A stretch of 64,000 nucleotides of DNA from an uncultured Bacteroidota bacterium (GTDB taxonomy: Bacteria; Bacteroidota; Bacteroidia; Flavobacteriales; Flavobacteriaceae), in contig CACDPE010000001.1 in the NCBI GenBank assembly GCA_902554655.1, positions 124,001 through 188,000 on the forward strand, written 5' to 3'. Shown here piece after piece: positions 7,368-16,519 of the stretch. The number at the start of each line of letters is the position of its first letter. Position 1 is the stretch's first letter. A program made the position numbers and the translations under genes. Below the pieces are notes generated by a model. It was not told the origin of the DNA. It worked only from the letters and a program-made list of their open reading frames with translations, and searched no databases.

Positions 7368-8495
7368 GTGAAATTTCTTGGTAATATTCCAATTTCAGGC
7401 TGGACTTTTTCTAATTTTTCTAATGAAAAAATCTCTGTATTTGATAAACTTCTCGAAATATTTAAAGAACTATTAACTTATACGTCTGGAGATTTTGATG
7501 AAGCAATTAATTGGCTTAGGGAGTTAGATAAAGAATATTCATTAACTAATGATGACTATACGATTGACGACTTTATTAATGATTTATTAAATAAAGGATA
7601 TATATCTACAGAAATTGGTGCTGATTCATCTAGGGAATTCTTGAAAATCACATCGAAGATGGAAAAGGCCTTGAGAAAATTTGCACTTAAAAAGATTTTC
7701 GGTCAAATTAAGAAGTCCAAACAAGGTAATCACAAATCTAAGTTTTCTTCTCCAAACGATAATGATTTGTCTCATTTTAAAAGTTTTGAATATGGTGATT
7801 CATTTGATAAAATTATAATCAGTGAAAGTTTAAAAAACATGTATACACGTACTGGCAGCGATGAATTGAATTTAATTTCTGATGATATAGTTGTAACTAA
7901 CGGGGCTTTTAAATCTCAGATGAGTACTGTGTTGATGATTGATATTAGTCATAGTATGATTCTCTATGGTGAGGATAGGATAACTCCTGCAAAAAAAGTA
8001 GCTATGGCCTTAGCAGAGTTAATAACAACCAGATACCCAAAAGACACATTAGATATTATTGTTTTTGGAAATGAAGCTAAAGTTGTTGAGCTTAAGGATT
8101 TACCTTACTTAAAAGTAGGTCCATTCCATACTAATACGGTTGCAGGTATCCAATTAGCAATGGATATTTTAAAAAGAAAGAAGAATAATAATAAGCAAAT
8201 TTTAATGATAACGGACGGTAAACCAAGTTGTTTAAAGTTAAGCGATGGAAGTTTTTATAAGAATAGTGCTGGTTTAGACCCTAAGATTATCAATAAATGC
8301 TACAATATGGCCAAACAAGCAAGAAAGTTAAAAATTCCAATTACAACTTTTATGATTGCTAGAGACTCATATCTTCAGCATTTTGTTAGAGAGTTTTCTA
8401 AAGCAAACGGGGGAAAAGCGTTTTACACTGGGTTAGACAATCTTGGAGAAATGATTTTTGAAGATTATAATAATAATAAAAAAAGAAAAATTTAA
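7368..8495 (+). CDS. von Willebrand factor A domain protein
   Basis: The protein has an alpha-helical N-terminal part (LLEIFKELLTYTSGDFDEAI, then ELDKEYSLT) and a C-terminal VWA domain. The metal-ion-dependent adhesion site is complete: DISHS, the Thr of HTNTVAGI, and the Asp of MITDGKPS. The start is uncertain. GTG at 7368 is used here (375 residues); TTG at 7347 would add seven. The frame stays open upstream as far as the tRNA fragment, and the family-like part starts only near codon 7395. The stop TAA is followed directly by the ATG of a MoxR/chelatase-type ATPase. VWA-AAA pairs act as chaperones in metal insertion or protein activation in characterised cases; the client here is unknown. 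Confidence 0.85.
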   Translation: MKFLGNIPISGWTFSNFSNEKISVFDKLLEIFKELLTYTSGDFDEAINWLRELDKEYSLTNDDYTIDDFINDLLNKGYISTEIGADSSREFLKITSKMEKALRKFALKKIFGQIKKSKQGNHKSKFSSPNDNDLSHFKSFEYGDSFDKIIISESLKNMYTRTGSDELNLISDDIVVTNGAFKSQMSTVLMIDISHSMILYGEDRITPAKKVAMALAELITTRYPKDTLDIIVFGNEAKVVELKDLPYLKVGPFHTNTVAGIQLAMDILKRKKNNNKQILMITDGKPSCLKLSDGSFYKNSAGLDPKIINKCYNMAKQARKLKIPITTFMIARDSYLQHFVREFSKANGGKAFYTGLDNLGEMIFEDYNNNKKRKI

Positions 8496-9959
8496 ATGAA
8501 AAAACCAGTTTACTCAACCATAAAAGAGTTAAGAAAAATAAATTATAAGTCAAAAAGTATTAAAGACGAACTAAGTGATAATTTATCTAATTTACTTAAA
8601 AATGGTAAGCCTTCATTTTTTGGAATACATGGCTATGAAAATACAGTCATACCTGATCTTGAGAGAGCTATATTATCAAAACATAACATTAATTTTCTAG
8701 GACTTAGAGGACAAGCAAAAACAAGATTAGCAAGAAAAATGGTTGATTTACTGGACGAGTGGATTCCTGTTGTTGATGGATCAGAAATTAATGATGATCC
8801 ATTAGATCCAATATCAAATTATGCAAAAAAAATGATCAATAATAAAGGTGATGATACGAAAATAAATTGGATTCATAGATCTGAAAGATTTTATGAAAAA
8901 TTAGCAACGCCCGATGTTACTGTATCTGACCTTATTGGTGATATTGATCCAATAAAAGCAGCTTCTCTAAAATTATCATATTCTGATGAAAGAGTTATTC
9001 ATTTTGGAATGATTCCGAGGGCCAATAGATCAATATTTGTTATTAACGAACTTCCAGATTTACAAGCTAGAATACAGGTTGCATTATTTTCAATTTTGGA
9101 GGAAAAAGAGATACAAATTAGAGGATTCAAATTAAGATTACCACTTGATCTCCAGTTTATTTTTACTGCAAATCCTGAAGATTATACAAATAGGGGAAGT
9201 ATTGTTACGCCTCTCAAAGATAGGATTGGATCTCAAATAATTACTCATTATCCTTTATCCATAGAGGTTTCAAAAAAAATTACAAATCAAGAGGCAAATT
9301 CATCTTATTCTAATGTATATGTTCCTGAAATAGCCAAAGACTTAGTAGAAGAAATAAATTTTGCTGCTAGAAAAAGTGATTATGTTGATTATAAAAGTGG
9401 AGTAAGTGCAAGGATGAGTATTACAGCATTTGAAAATTTAATTAGTACTACTAGAAGAAGGATGCTTATTAATGGTGAGGATAATTCAGTAATTAGATTA
9501 TCAGACTTCGCCGGGATTATTCCAGCAATCAATGGAAAAATTGAGTTAGTTTATGAGGGAGAGGAACAAGGTGCTGACCAGATATCGTATGACTTGATAA
9601 ATGAAGGAGTTAAATCAATATTCATAAAATATTTTCCAGAGATCAAAAAGTTGCAAAAACAAGATGAAGTCTCTCCCTATGATGAAGTCGTTGAGTGGTT
9701 TTTAGTTAATGAAAATGAAATTTTTATTGGTGATGAATTTACTAATGTTGAATATGAAAAAGTATTAAATTCAGTAAAACCTCTTGATCATTTGATTGAT
9801 AAATATTGTAACAACCAAAAAAAACAAGATTTATTATTTTTTAAAGAATTATTGCTTTGGGGTATGTCTGCTTTTAAGAAATTAGATAAAAACAGAATGC
9901 TTGACGGTTTAGAATTCAAAGATTCAATAGGTACATATTTTAATGATATTAATAAATAG
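8496..9959 (+). CDS. MoxR/magnesium chelatase-like AAA ATPase
   Basis: A 487-residue cytoplasmic ATPase. Walker A is GLRGQAKT (residues 69-76), sensor 1 is the Asn of IFTANPEDY (Asn226) and an arginine-bearing segment PLKDRIGSQ follows. At the Walker B position the sequence is IFVINELPDL, with Asn184 where aspartate is usual and Glu185 retained. The insert helix region EKEIQIRGFKLRLPLDLQ matches the magnesium chelatase I/MoxR clade of helix-2-insert AAA+ proteins. It starts on the base after the VWA gene's stop, so the two are surely co-expressed. By analogy with MoxR-VWA and ChlI-ChlD pairs it should remodel a target presented through the VWA partner; this is inference, and no target is visible nearby. 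Confidence 0.85.
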   Translation: MKKPVYSTIKELRKINYKSKSIKDELSDNLSNLLKNGKPSFFGIHGYENTVIPDLERAILSKHNINFLGLRGQAKTRLARKMVDLLDEWIPVVDGSEINDDPLDPISNYAKKMINNKGDDTKINWIHRSERFYEKLATPDVTVSDLIGDIDPIKAASLKLSYSDERVIHFGMIPRANRSIFVINELPDLQARIQVALFSILEEKEIQIRGFKLRLPLDLQFIFTANPEDYTNRGSIVTPLKDRIGSQIITHYPLSIEVSKKITNQEANSSYSNVYVPEIAKDLVEEINFAARKSDYVDYKSGVSARMSITAFENLISTTRRRMLINGEDNSVIRLSDFAGIIPAINGKIELVYEGEEQGADQISYDLINEGVKSIFIKYFPEIKKLQKQDEVSPYDEVVEWFLVNENEIFIGDEFTNVEYEKVLNSVKPLDHLIDKYCNNQKKQDLLFFKELLLWGMSAFKKLDKNRMLDGLEFKDSIGTYFNDINK

Positions 9960-9978
9960 TTAATTTAAACAAATTGTA

Positions 9979-10482
9979 TTATGAGAACCATTTGTGCTTT
10001 CCAAAATGGTTTTTAGGAATAGTCTTTTTATTTTTTAAGTACCAATCCAGTCCACCTAAAACACTCTCTAAGTATTTTTTTAAGTTTGGTTTAACGAATA
10101 TAAAGTAGGGAAAAAAAGAAATTATTTTACTTCTATTTCTCATGTAGTGTGGATAAACTGTTATAGAAAGAAAATTGTTGTTATTTTTTTTAAAAATATC
10201 CCATTTAACTAATGATTTTTTACCATTTTCTCTACCTATTAAAAGTTCATAACCTTTATTTTCGTTCCAAAAAATAAAGTTTCTTATTAATTTAATATCA
10301 TTTAAGTATGTTAGTTCATCAATTGAGCCTTTACCAGGCCATTTAATTACTTTATTTGATTTACAAAATGGGTGAAATAATTCTAAATTATTTGGAGAGG
10401 AAATAAGATTCCAAATATCTTTCTCTCTTGAGTTAATTCTTTTTGTTAAATTAATGCTCCAAGATTTTTTGTAATCTTTCAT
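9979..10482 (-). CDS. SRPBCC (START-like) family protein
   Basis: A 167-residue soluble protein with the shape of an SRPBCC ligand-binding or cyclase-like domain. The N-terminal strand (SINLTKRINSREKDIWNLI) is followed by the typical helix start SSPNNLELFHPFC, then several beta strands, and finally a long C-terminal helix (YLESVLGGLDWYLKNK) that closes the cavity. The C-terminal NHFGKHKWFS is distinctive. No catalytic residues are fixed in this fold, so the ligand cannot be named. It converges with the VWA/AAA operon and is divergent from yjbQ, from which it is separated by 23 bases. Confidence 0.65.
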   Translation of the reverse strand: MKDYKKSWSINLTKRINSREKDIWNLISSPNNLELFHPFCKSNKVIKWPGKGSIDELTYLNDIKLIRNFIFWNENKGYELLIGRENGKKSLVKWDIFKKNNNNFLSITVYPHYMRNRSKIISFFPYFIFVKPNLKKYLESVLGGLDWYLKNKKTIPKNHFGKHKWFS

Positions 10483-10505
10483 TTAATCTAACATAATTTT
10501 ATTTT

Positions 10506-10913
10506 ATGATATTTCAAAAAGAAATTACATTAAAACCATTTCCTAGAGGATTCCACTTAATTAGTAATGTAATATTTGATGAATTACCTAATATGAGCGG
10601 AATTGTAAATGTTTTTATTAAGCACACATCCGCAAGCTTAACAATTAATGAGAATGCAGATCCAGCTGTCAGAATAGATTTTGAAAATCATTTTAATAAG
10701 TTGGTCAGTGAAAATGATAACCATTATACTCATACACTTGAGGGCAAAGACGATATGACTTCACATATAAAAAGTTCTATTTTGGGTTCATCAGTTAATT
10801 TTCCTATAAAAAATGGGATACCCCAAATTGGTATTTGGCAAGGAGTTTACTTGTGTGAACATAGAAATCAAGCATCCTCAAGACAAATAATTATCACAAT
10901 AGTTGGAGAATAA
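10506..10913 (+). CDS. yjbQ: YjbQ/UPF0047 family protein
   Basis: A 135-residue protein matching the YjbQ family along its full length. Conserved segments are the HTSASLTINENADPAVR helix start, the middle His-rich NDNHYTHTLEGKDDMTSHIK, the SSILGSSVNFPI strand and the ending GIWQGVYLCEHRN. In known members the conserved His and Cys-Glu-His cluster forms a metal-binding pocket in a trimer. A weak thiamine-phosphate synthase activity has been reported for the E. coli protein, but the physiological role is not settled. It is a single gene between a divergent SRPBCC-like gene and clpB. Confidence 0.9.
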   Translation: MIFQKEITLKPFPRGFHLISNVIFDELPNMSGIVNVFIKHTSASLTINENADPAVRIDFENHFNKLVSENDNHYTHTLEGKDDMTSHIKSSILGSSVNFPIKNGIPQIGIWQGVYLCEHRNQASSRQIIITIVGE

Positions 10914-10926
10914 GACATAATGTCTT
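10912..10926. repeat. Short inverted repeat after yjbQ
   Basis: AAGACAT and ATGTCTT form 7-base arms around one base, overlapping the yjbQ stop codon. It might be a weak terminator or a protein-binding site upstream of clpB. The following T content is low, so termination is doubtful. Confidence 0.3.
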
Positions 10927-11004
10927 GATTTCTATATAATTATACGTCAATCTGACATAAATTTATTGAGGAATATATTTTGATGTACACTTTAAAAATA
11001 ATTA

Positions 11005-13587
11005 ATGAAAACAGACCAATTTACTTTTAAGATTCAAGAAATTCTGCAAGAATCTCAACAAAATGCTATTGATAAAAGTCATCAAACAGTTCAAGATAGT
11101 CACATTCTTAAGTCAATAATAGATAATGATAAAAATATATTCCCATATGTTACAACACAATTGGAAATTAACAATTCAATAGTCAAATCAACAGTTGAAA
11201 AAATGATTGATTCAATTCCGAAAGTAAAAGGTGAATTTATCGGATTTTCTCAAAATTCCTCCAAGACATTGATGAAGGCAGTTAGCCACTCAAAAAAAAT
11301 GGGTGATAATTATGTTTCAGTCGATCATCTTTTAATCTCTCTAGTTGATTCAAATAGTGAGCTTTCTAAAGTTCTAAATGGTTTTGGTTATACTGCTCAA
11401 AAAGTAAAGAATGTATTATCTAAAATGCGACAGGGTGAGAAGGTTAAATCATCCTCAGATGATAATAACTTTAATGCACTTGATAAGTATGCTATCAACT
11501 TAGTTTCTCAAGCAACTGATGGCAAATTAGACCCTGTAATTGGAAGAGATGATGAGATAAGAAGATTATTACAGATACTTTCAAGAAGATCAAAGAATAA
11601 CCCAATTCTTGTTGGAGAACCTGGAACTGGTAAAACTGCAATTGCTGAAGGATTAGCAAAAAGAATAGTTGAAGGTGATGTTCCTGAAAATTTAAAAGAG
11701 AAATTAATTTATGCTCTTGATATGGGAGCCTTAATAGCTGGTGCCAAGTATAAAGGTGAGTTCGAGGAAAGGTTAAAGACAGTAATTAAGGAAGTAATTA
11801 ATAGTGATGGCAGAATAATACTATTTGTTGATGAAATACATACCTTAGTTGGAGCAGGTGGTGGGCAAGGAGCTATGGATGCAGCAAATATATTAAAACC
11901 TGCACTCGCCAGAGGAGAATTGCGAGCAATCGGAGCTACAACACTCGATGAATTTCAAAAGTATTTCGAAAAAGATAAGGCTTTAGAGCGAAGATTTCAG
12001 AAAGTATTTGTTGATGAACCAAATATAGAAGATTCAATTTCTATACTTAGAGGAATTAAAGAAAAATATGAAGCTCATCATAAAGTAAAGATTTTAGATG
12101 AAGCATTAATTGGGGCAGTAAAATTATCTGGCAGATATATTTCTGACAGATTTCTGCCAGACAAAGCAATTGATTTAATGGATGAAGCTGCTTCAAAATT
12201 AAGATTAGAAATAAATTCTAAGCCTGAAGAACTAGATAATCTAGATAGAAAAATTAGACAAATTGAGATTGAGCTTGTTGCTATAAAAAGAGAGAATGAT
12301 AAAAAGAAAATTAAAGAATTAAATGATCAATTATCTGAATTAAAAAATGATAGAAATTTAATTTATACAAAGTGGGAAAATGAAAAAAATGTAATTGATA
12401 AGGTTCAACAAACAAAAATAAATATCGATGAATTAAAATCTGAGGCTGATAAGTGTGAAAGAGATGGAGATTATGCCAAAGTTGCGGAACTTAGATATGG
12501 CAAGATAAAAGAGCTTCAAGAAAAACTTAAAGATTACGAACATGAAATGTCAAAATATTTCAATGAAAATTCTATTCTTAACGAAGAAGTAACTTTTGAT
12601 AATATTGCTGAAGTCGTTTCTAAATGGACAGGAATTCCAGTTTCAAAAATGATAAAGTCTGAAAAATCAAAACTATTGAATTTAGAGAACGAAATTTCTA
12701 AAAGACTAGTAGGTCAGTCAGATGCTATTGGATCCATTAGTGATTCAATTCGCAGAAGCAGATCTGGATTACAAGATGATAACAAACCAATTGGTAGTTT
12801 TTTATTTCTTGGAACAACCGGAGTTGGTAAAACTGAATTAGCTAAAGCAATTGCTGAAATTCTGTTCGATAACGAACAAAATATAGTTAGAATAGATATG
12901 AGTGAATATCAAGAACAACATTCAGTTAGTAGGTTAATAGGAGCTCCACCAGGTTATGTCGGATATGATGAAGGAGGACAATTGACAGAAGCAGTTAGAA
13001 GACGTCCCTACTCAGTAATTCTGCTTGATGAAATAGAAAAAGCTCATCCAGATACATTTAACATCTTATTGCAATTGCTTGATGAGGGAAGATTAACAGA
13101 TAGTAAGGGTAGAACAGCAGATTTTAGAAATACAATTGTAATTATGACAAGTAATATGGGTAGTCATGAAATTCAAAAATCATTTCAGGAAATTGATAAT
13201 TTTAATATTGCTAAATATACAGCTAAAAAGAGATCAATGAAACTTTTAAAAAAGAATTTGAAACCTGAGTTTTTGAATCGGATAGATGATATTATTTTAT
13301 TTTCACCCTTGACGAAAAATGAAATTAAAAAAATTGTTGAATTACAGTTTAATAAACTATCAAATAAATTAAAAGACAAGGATATAAATCTTTCAATAAC
13401 TGATGAGGCACTTGAAAAACTTTCCGAATTAGGTTTTGATCCAGAATATGGAGCAAGACCTGTTAAAAGAGTTATTCAAAAAAATATATTAGATAATCTA
13501 AGTAAAATGATTCTTTCAGAAAAAGTAAGTATAAAAAATAAATTAATTGTAGATTTTTTTGGTGATGAAATTGTTATCAGAAATTAA
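11005..13587 (+). CDS. clpB: ATP-dependent disaggregase ClpB
   Basis: An 860-residue Hsp100 with the full ClpB layout: N-terminal Clp repeat domain (residues 1-145), first AAA+ module with Walker A GEPGTGKT (204-211) and LFVDEIHTL, and the coiled-coil middle domain (about 400-540, rich in E/K heptads). The second AAA+ module has Walker A GTTGVGKT (603-610) and ILLDEIEKAHPD, and is followed by the C-terminal small domain. The long middle domain distinguishes ClpB from ClpA and ClpC. It extracts polypeptides from aggregates together with DnaK. The length is normal for the family. The 91-base upstream gap contains a near-consensus TATATTTTG at 10974-10982 but no convincing -33 element, and no heat-shock operator I can recognise. 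Confidence 0.97.
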   Translation: MKTDQFTFKIQEILQESQQNAIDKSHQTVQDSHILKSIIDNDKNIFPYVTTQLEINNSIVKSTVEKMIDSIPKVKGEFIGFSQNSSKTLMKAVSHSKKMGDNYVSVDHLLISLVDSNSELSKVLNGFGYTAQKVKNVLSKMRQGEKVKSSSDDNNFNALDKYAINLVSQATDGKLDPVIGRDDEIRRLLQILSRRSKNNPILVGEPGTGKTAIAEGLAKRIVEGDVPENLKEKLIYALDMGALIAGAKYKGEFEERLKTVIKEVINSDGRIILFVDEIHTLVGAGGGQGAMDAANILKPALARGELRAIGATTLDEFQKYFEKDKALERRFQKVFVDEPNIEDSISILRGIKEKYEAHHKVKILDEALIGAVKLSGRYISDRFLPDKAIDLMDEAASKLRLEINSKPEELDNLDRKIRQIEIELVAIKRENDKKKIKELNDQLSELKNDRNLIYTKWENEKNVIDKVQQTKINIDELKSEADKCERDGDYAKVAELRYGKIKELQEKLKDYEHEMSKYFNENSILNEEVTFDNIAEVVSKWTGIPVSKMIKSEKSKLLNLENEISKRLVGQSDAIGSISDSIRRSRSGLQDDNKPIGSFLFLGTTGVGKTELAKAIAEILFDNEQNIVRIDMSEYQEQHSVSRLIGAPPGYVGYDEGGQLTEAVRRRPYSVILLDEIEKAHPDTFNILLQLLDEGRLTDSKGRTADFRNTIVIMTSNMGSHEIQKSFQEIDNFNIAKYTAKKRSMKLLKKNLKPEFLNRIDDIILFSPLTKNEIKKIVELQFNKLSNKLKDKDINLSITDEALEKLSELGFDPEYGARPVKRVIQKNILDNLSKMILSEKVSIKNKLIVDFFGDEIVIRN

Positions 13588-13607
13588 TTTCATAATTTAA
13601 AAAAATA

Positions 13608-14894
13608 ATGAAATATATATTCTATCTATTGATTTTATTTAGTACTCTATCTAACTCACAAAAGTTTGATGAAAGGGTTGATAATTTAATTCAAGAAAAT
13701 ATTGAAGAAACAATTGAACTTAGACATTGGTTTCATCAGAACGCAGAATTAAGTAACAGAGAGTTCAAAACTGCTGAAAGAATTGCTAAAGAACTAAGAA
13801 AAATAGGTTATAATCCAAAAACTGGTGTCGCAAAAACAGGTGTAGTAGCTATTTTAAATGAAGGAAAAAAAGGTCCAGTAGTAGGACTAAGAGCTGATAT
13901 TGATGGTCTTCCTGTCAAAGAAAGAGCTAACATACCGTGGGCATCTAAAATGACTGGTATATACAATGGAGAGGAAGTCCCAGTCATGCATGCTTGTGGT
14001 CATGATATGCACACTGCAATATTATTGTCAACAGCTAAAATTTTATATGAAATTAAAGATGAAATTCCAGGCCAAGTAAAATTTATTTTTCAACCAGCTG
14101 AGGAAGGTGCTCCAGCAGGAGAGGATGGCGGTGCAGAATTAATGGTTAGAGAAGGAGTTTTAAAAAATCCGGATGTTGATGCAATTTTTGGACTCCATGT
14201 TTGGTCTGGGATGTATGCTGGTCAAGTGCACCTAAGACCGGAGGGAATTATGGCTGCAGTAAATGAATTTAGAATCGATTTAAAAGGTGTTCAGACTCAT
14301 GGATCAACCCCATGGACTGGTAGAGACCCTATTGTCACTGCATCACAAATTGTTAATTCTTTACAAACTATTGTAAGTAGAAGTTTACCGTTAACTGAAG
14401 CAGGAGCAGTTGTAACTATAGGAAGTATTCACGGAGGTGTAAGAAGTAATATTATTCCTGAAGATTTGTATATGCTAGGAACTATCAGAACATTAGACAA
14501 AAATATGAAAGAAATTGTTTTAAAAAGATTAGAAGAAATAGTCTATAATGTTGCTAAATCTAATAACGTTGATGCTAAAATAACCTACTTGGTATCCTAT
14601 CCAATAACATATAATGACCCTTTTTTGTATCAAGAGGTCCTACCAACTCTTAACAGAGTAAATGGAGAAAAAAATGTCAATTTAATGAAGGCTATAACAG
14701 GCGCTGAGGATTTTTCATATTTTCAAGAGAAAATTCCAGGTGTTTACTTTTTTATCGGTGGATCAAAAGTTGGGGAAGACCTTTCTAAAGTTGCCCCTCA
14801 CCATACTCCTGATTTTTATGTTGATGATTCTGCAATTGAAACTGGAGTCAGATCAATGACTTCTCTAGCAATTGATTATCTTTTAAACAATTAG
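13608..14894 (+). CDS. M20-family amidohydrolase/aminoacylase, secreted
   Basis: A 428-residue enzyme of the M20D (hippuricase/aminoacylase, IAA-amino acid hydrolase-like) group. An N-terminal signal peptide is likely (hydrophobic stretch 3-15 ending at SNSQ). The metal site is visible: LRADIDGLPV, HACGHDMHTA (Cys130, His132), FQPAEEGAPAGEDGG (Glu165-Glu166) and the C-terminal HHTPDFYVDD. The bacterial dimerisation domain lies around AAVNEFRIDLKGVQTHGS. Members cleave N-acyl amino acids; the exact acyl substrate is not predictable. It lies 20 bases after clpB and its stop overlaps by four bases that of the convergent amidase gene. Confidence 0.88.
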   Translation: MKYIFYLLILFSTLSNSQKFDERVDNLIQENIEETIELRHWFHQNAELSNREFKTAERIAKELRKIGYNPKTGVAKTGVVAILNEGKKGPVVGLRADIDGLPVKERANIPWASKMTGIYNGEEVPVMHACGHDMHTAILLSTAKILYEIKDEIPGQVKFIFQPAEEGAPAGEDGGAELMVREGVLKNPDVDAIFGLHVWSGMYAGQVHLRPEGIMAAVNEFRIDLKGVQTHGSTPWTGRDPIVTASQIVNSLQTIVSRSLPLTEAGAVVTIGSIHGGVRSNIIPEDLYMLGTIRTLDKNMKEIVLKRLEEIVYNVAKSNNVDAKITYLVSYPITYNDPFLYQEVLPTLNRVNGEKNVNLMKAITGAEDFSYFQEKIPGVYFFIGGSKVGEDLSKVAPHHTPDFYVDDSAIETGVRSMTSLAIDYLLNN

Positions 14895-16519
14895 TTATTA
14901 GGTTTTCTTCTTTTTTTCGAGACTTGTTCAAAAGCATAACCAATTTCATACAGTATTTGTTCATTTTTAGATGCTCCAATAAATGTTAAACCCGCTGGTG
15001 AATTATCATTTCTAAAACCCATAGGAACAGTTAAGCATGGATTGTGAGCTACAGCCGCATAACTTGCATGGTAATTATTAATTGAGATAACTGCATCTAG
15101 GTCATATTTATTATAATCTAAATCAAAAAATTTATTACCATTAAACAATAATTTTTCTTTCATTAATTTATAATCATATTCACTCATGGTATCTTTTATG
15201 ATGCTCTTAAAAATTTCTTGTCCGTATGGAGCTCTATTGATAGTGTCTAAAGAATTGTAATTTATTATTGATTTTATATCATTAACTACAAGATTTTCAT
15301 TGCCATAATCATTAAAATATTTTACCAGATCTCTTCTCATATCTTCATCCAAAAGTTTTCTAAAATTTGGAAGAGAAATATTTTTTGGATTGATTTCTAC
15401 GACTTTAGCACCATTTAACTCTAACAAATCAATATTTGTTCTGTATAATGAGTCATTTTGATAGTAGTTGGAATAATATCCTAGTCTATAATTACTTAGA
15501 TCAGAACTTTTTACTAAATCTAAATTGATTGGTTGTTTTTTATAAGAATATGGATCGTTCTTATCAAACCCAATAATTGAGTTCATTACAATTATATTAT
15601 CAATAACAAATTTTGTCATAGGACCAGCAGTATCTAAAGAAGAGGAAATAGGAATAATGCCAGATCTACTAACAGAACCAATGGTAGGTTTCATACCAAC
15701 TAGAGAATTTGATGATGAAGGAGACAATATTGATCCTGAAGTTTCAGATCCAATAGAAACAGAACTTAAATTTGATGTTGTTGCCACACCACTCCCTGAG
15801 CTTGAACCACCAGTATCAATCTTTTTTCTGCCATATGGATTTAATGTTTGACCTCCCATCGCACTATATCCGTTTGGACATCCTAAGCAAAAATAATTAG
15901 CCCATTCACTTAGGTTAGTTTTTCCTAAAATTATTGCGCCTGAGTTTTTTAATTTTTCTACTATGTATGCATCTTTTGTGAAATTATCTTTTAAACTGTA
16001 GGCTCCTGCGGTCGTTGCAAGCCCTTCAAACCCAACATTATCTTTCAGAAGAATAGGAATTCCATAAATTGAATTCACATTAGGAGTAATATTTTTATCT
16101 CTCAATTTTGCTTCAGAAAGAGCATTTTTATTAATTGAAATAATTGAATTTAAATACTCTTCCTTATCAAATTCTATTAAATAAATTCTGGATAAATAAA
16201 ACAGAGTTAATTCATAGTATGAAAATTTCCCTTTAGAAACACTTTTTTGAATTTGTGGTATTGATTTTTCAATTATCAAGTTTTTAATTTTATCATATCT
16301 AGTTTTAAGAAAAATCGAGATTTCATCTTCAAATCCATTTATAAGGTCATTTTTATTGTTTGACATGCTTTGAATTCTTTTGTATCGAAGTCTTTGATTT
16401 TTATTTTCTAAATTTTCAATTATTTCTGACGATTGATCATAGTTCACCCATCTCTTTAAATTATTTTGACTACAAGATATAATCGAGAGTAATAGAACTA
16501 ATAATATTATTTTTTTCAC
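14891..16519 (-). CDS. Amidase-signature family lipoprotein
   Basis: A 542-residue amidase with a lipoprotein signal whose lipobox ends at Cys16 (SIISCS), so it is probably anchored in the envelope. The Ser-cisSer-Lys triad is readable: Lys159 in IPILLKDNV, the Gly/Ser-rich loop TGGSSSGSGVATT (236-248) and the nucleophile region SIGSETSGSILSP (likely Ser263). The family hydrolyses a wide range of amides. The secreted form suggests use of external or peptidoglycan-derived amides, not GatA function. Residues 17-100 form an extra N-terminal region without recognised motif. Its 5' end overlaps the 3' end of murF by four bases, so it probably shares the murF transcript. Confidence 0.88.
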   Translation of the reverse strand: MKKIILLVLLLSIISCSQNNLKRWVNYDQSSEIIENLENKNQRLRYKRIQSMSNNKNDLINGFEDEISIFLKTRYDKIKNLIIEKSIPQIQKSVSKGKFSYYELTLFYLSRIYLIEFDKEEYLNSIISINKNALSEAKLRDKNITPNVNSIYGIPILLKDNVGFEGLATTAGAYSLKDNFTKDAYIVEKLKNSGAIILGKTNLSEWANYFCLGCPNGYSAMGGQTLNPYGRKKIDTGGSSSGSGVATTSNLSSVSIGSETSGSILSPSSSNSLVGMKPTIGSVSRSGIIPISSSLDTAGPMTKFVIDNIIVMNSIIGFDKNDPYSYKKQPINLDLVKSSDLSNYRLGYYSNYYQNDSLYRTNIDLLELNGAKVVEINPKNISLPNFRKLLDEDMRRDLVKYFNDYGNENLVVNDIKSIINYNSLDTINRAPYGQEIFKSIIKDTMSEYDYKLMKEKLLFNGNKFFDLDYNKYDLDAVISINNYHASYAAVAHNPCLTVPMGFRNDNSPAGLTFIGASKNEQILYEIGYAFEQVSKKRRKPNN

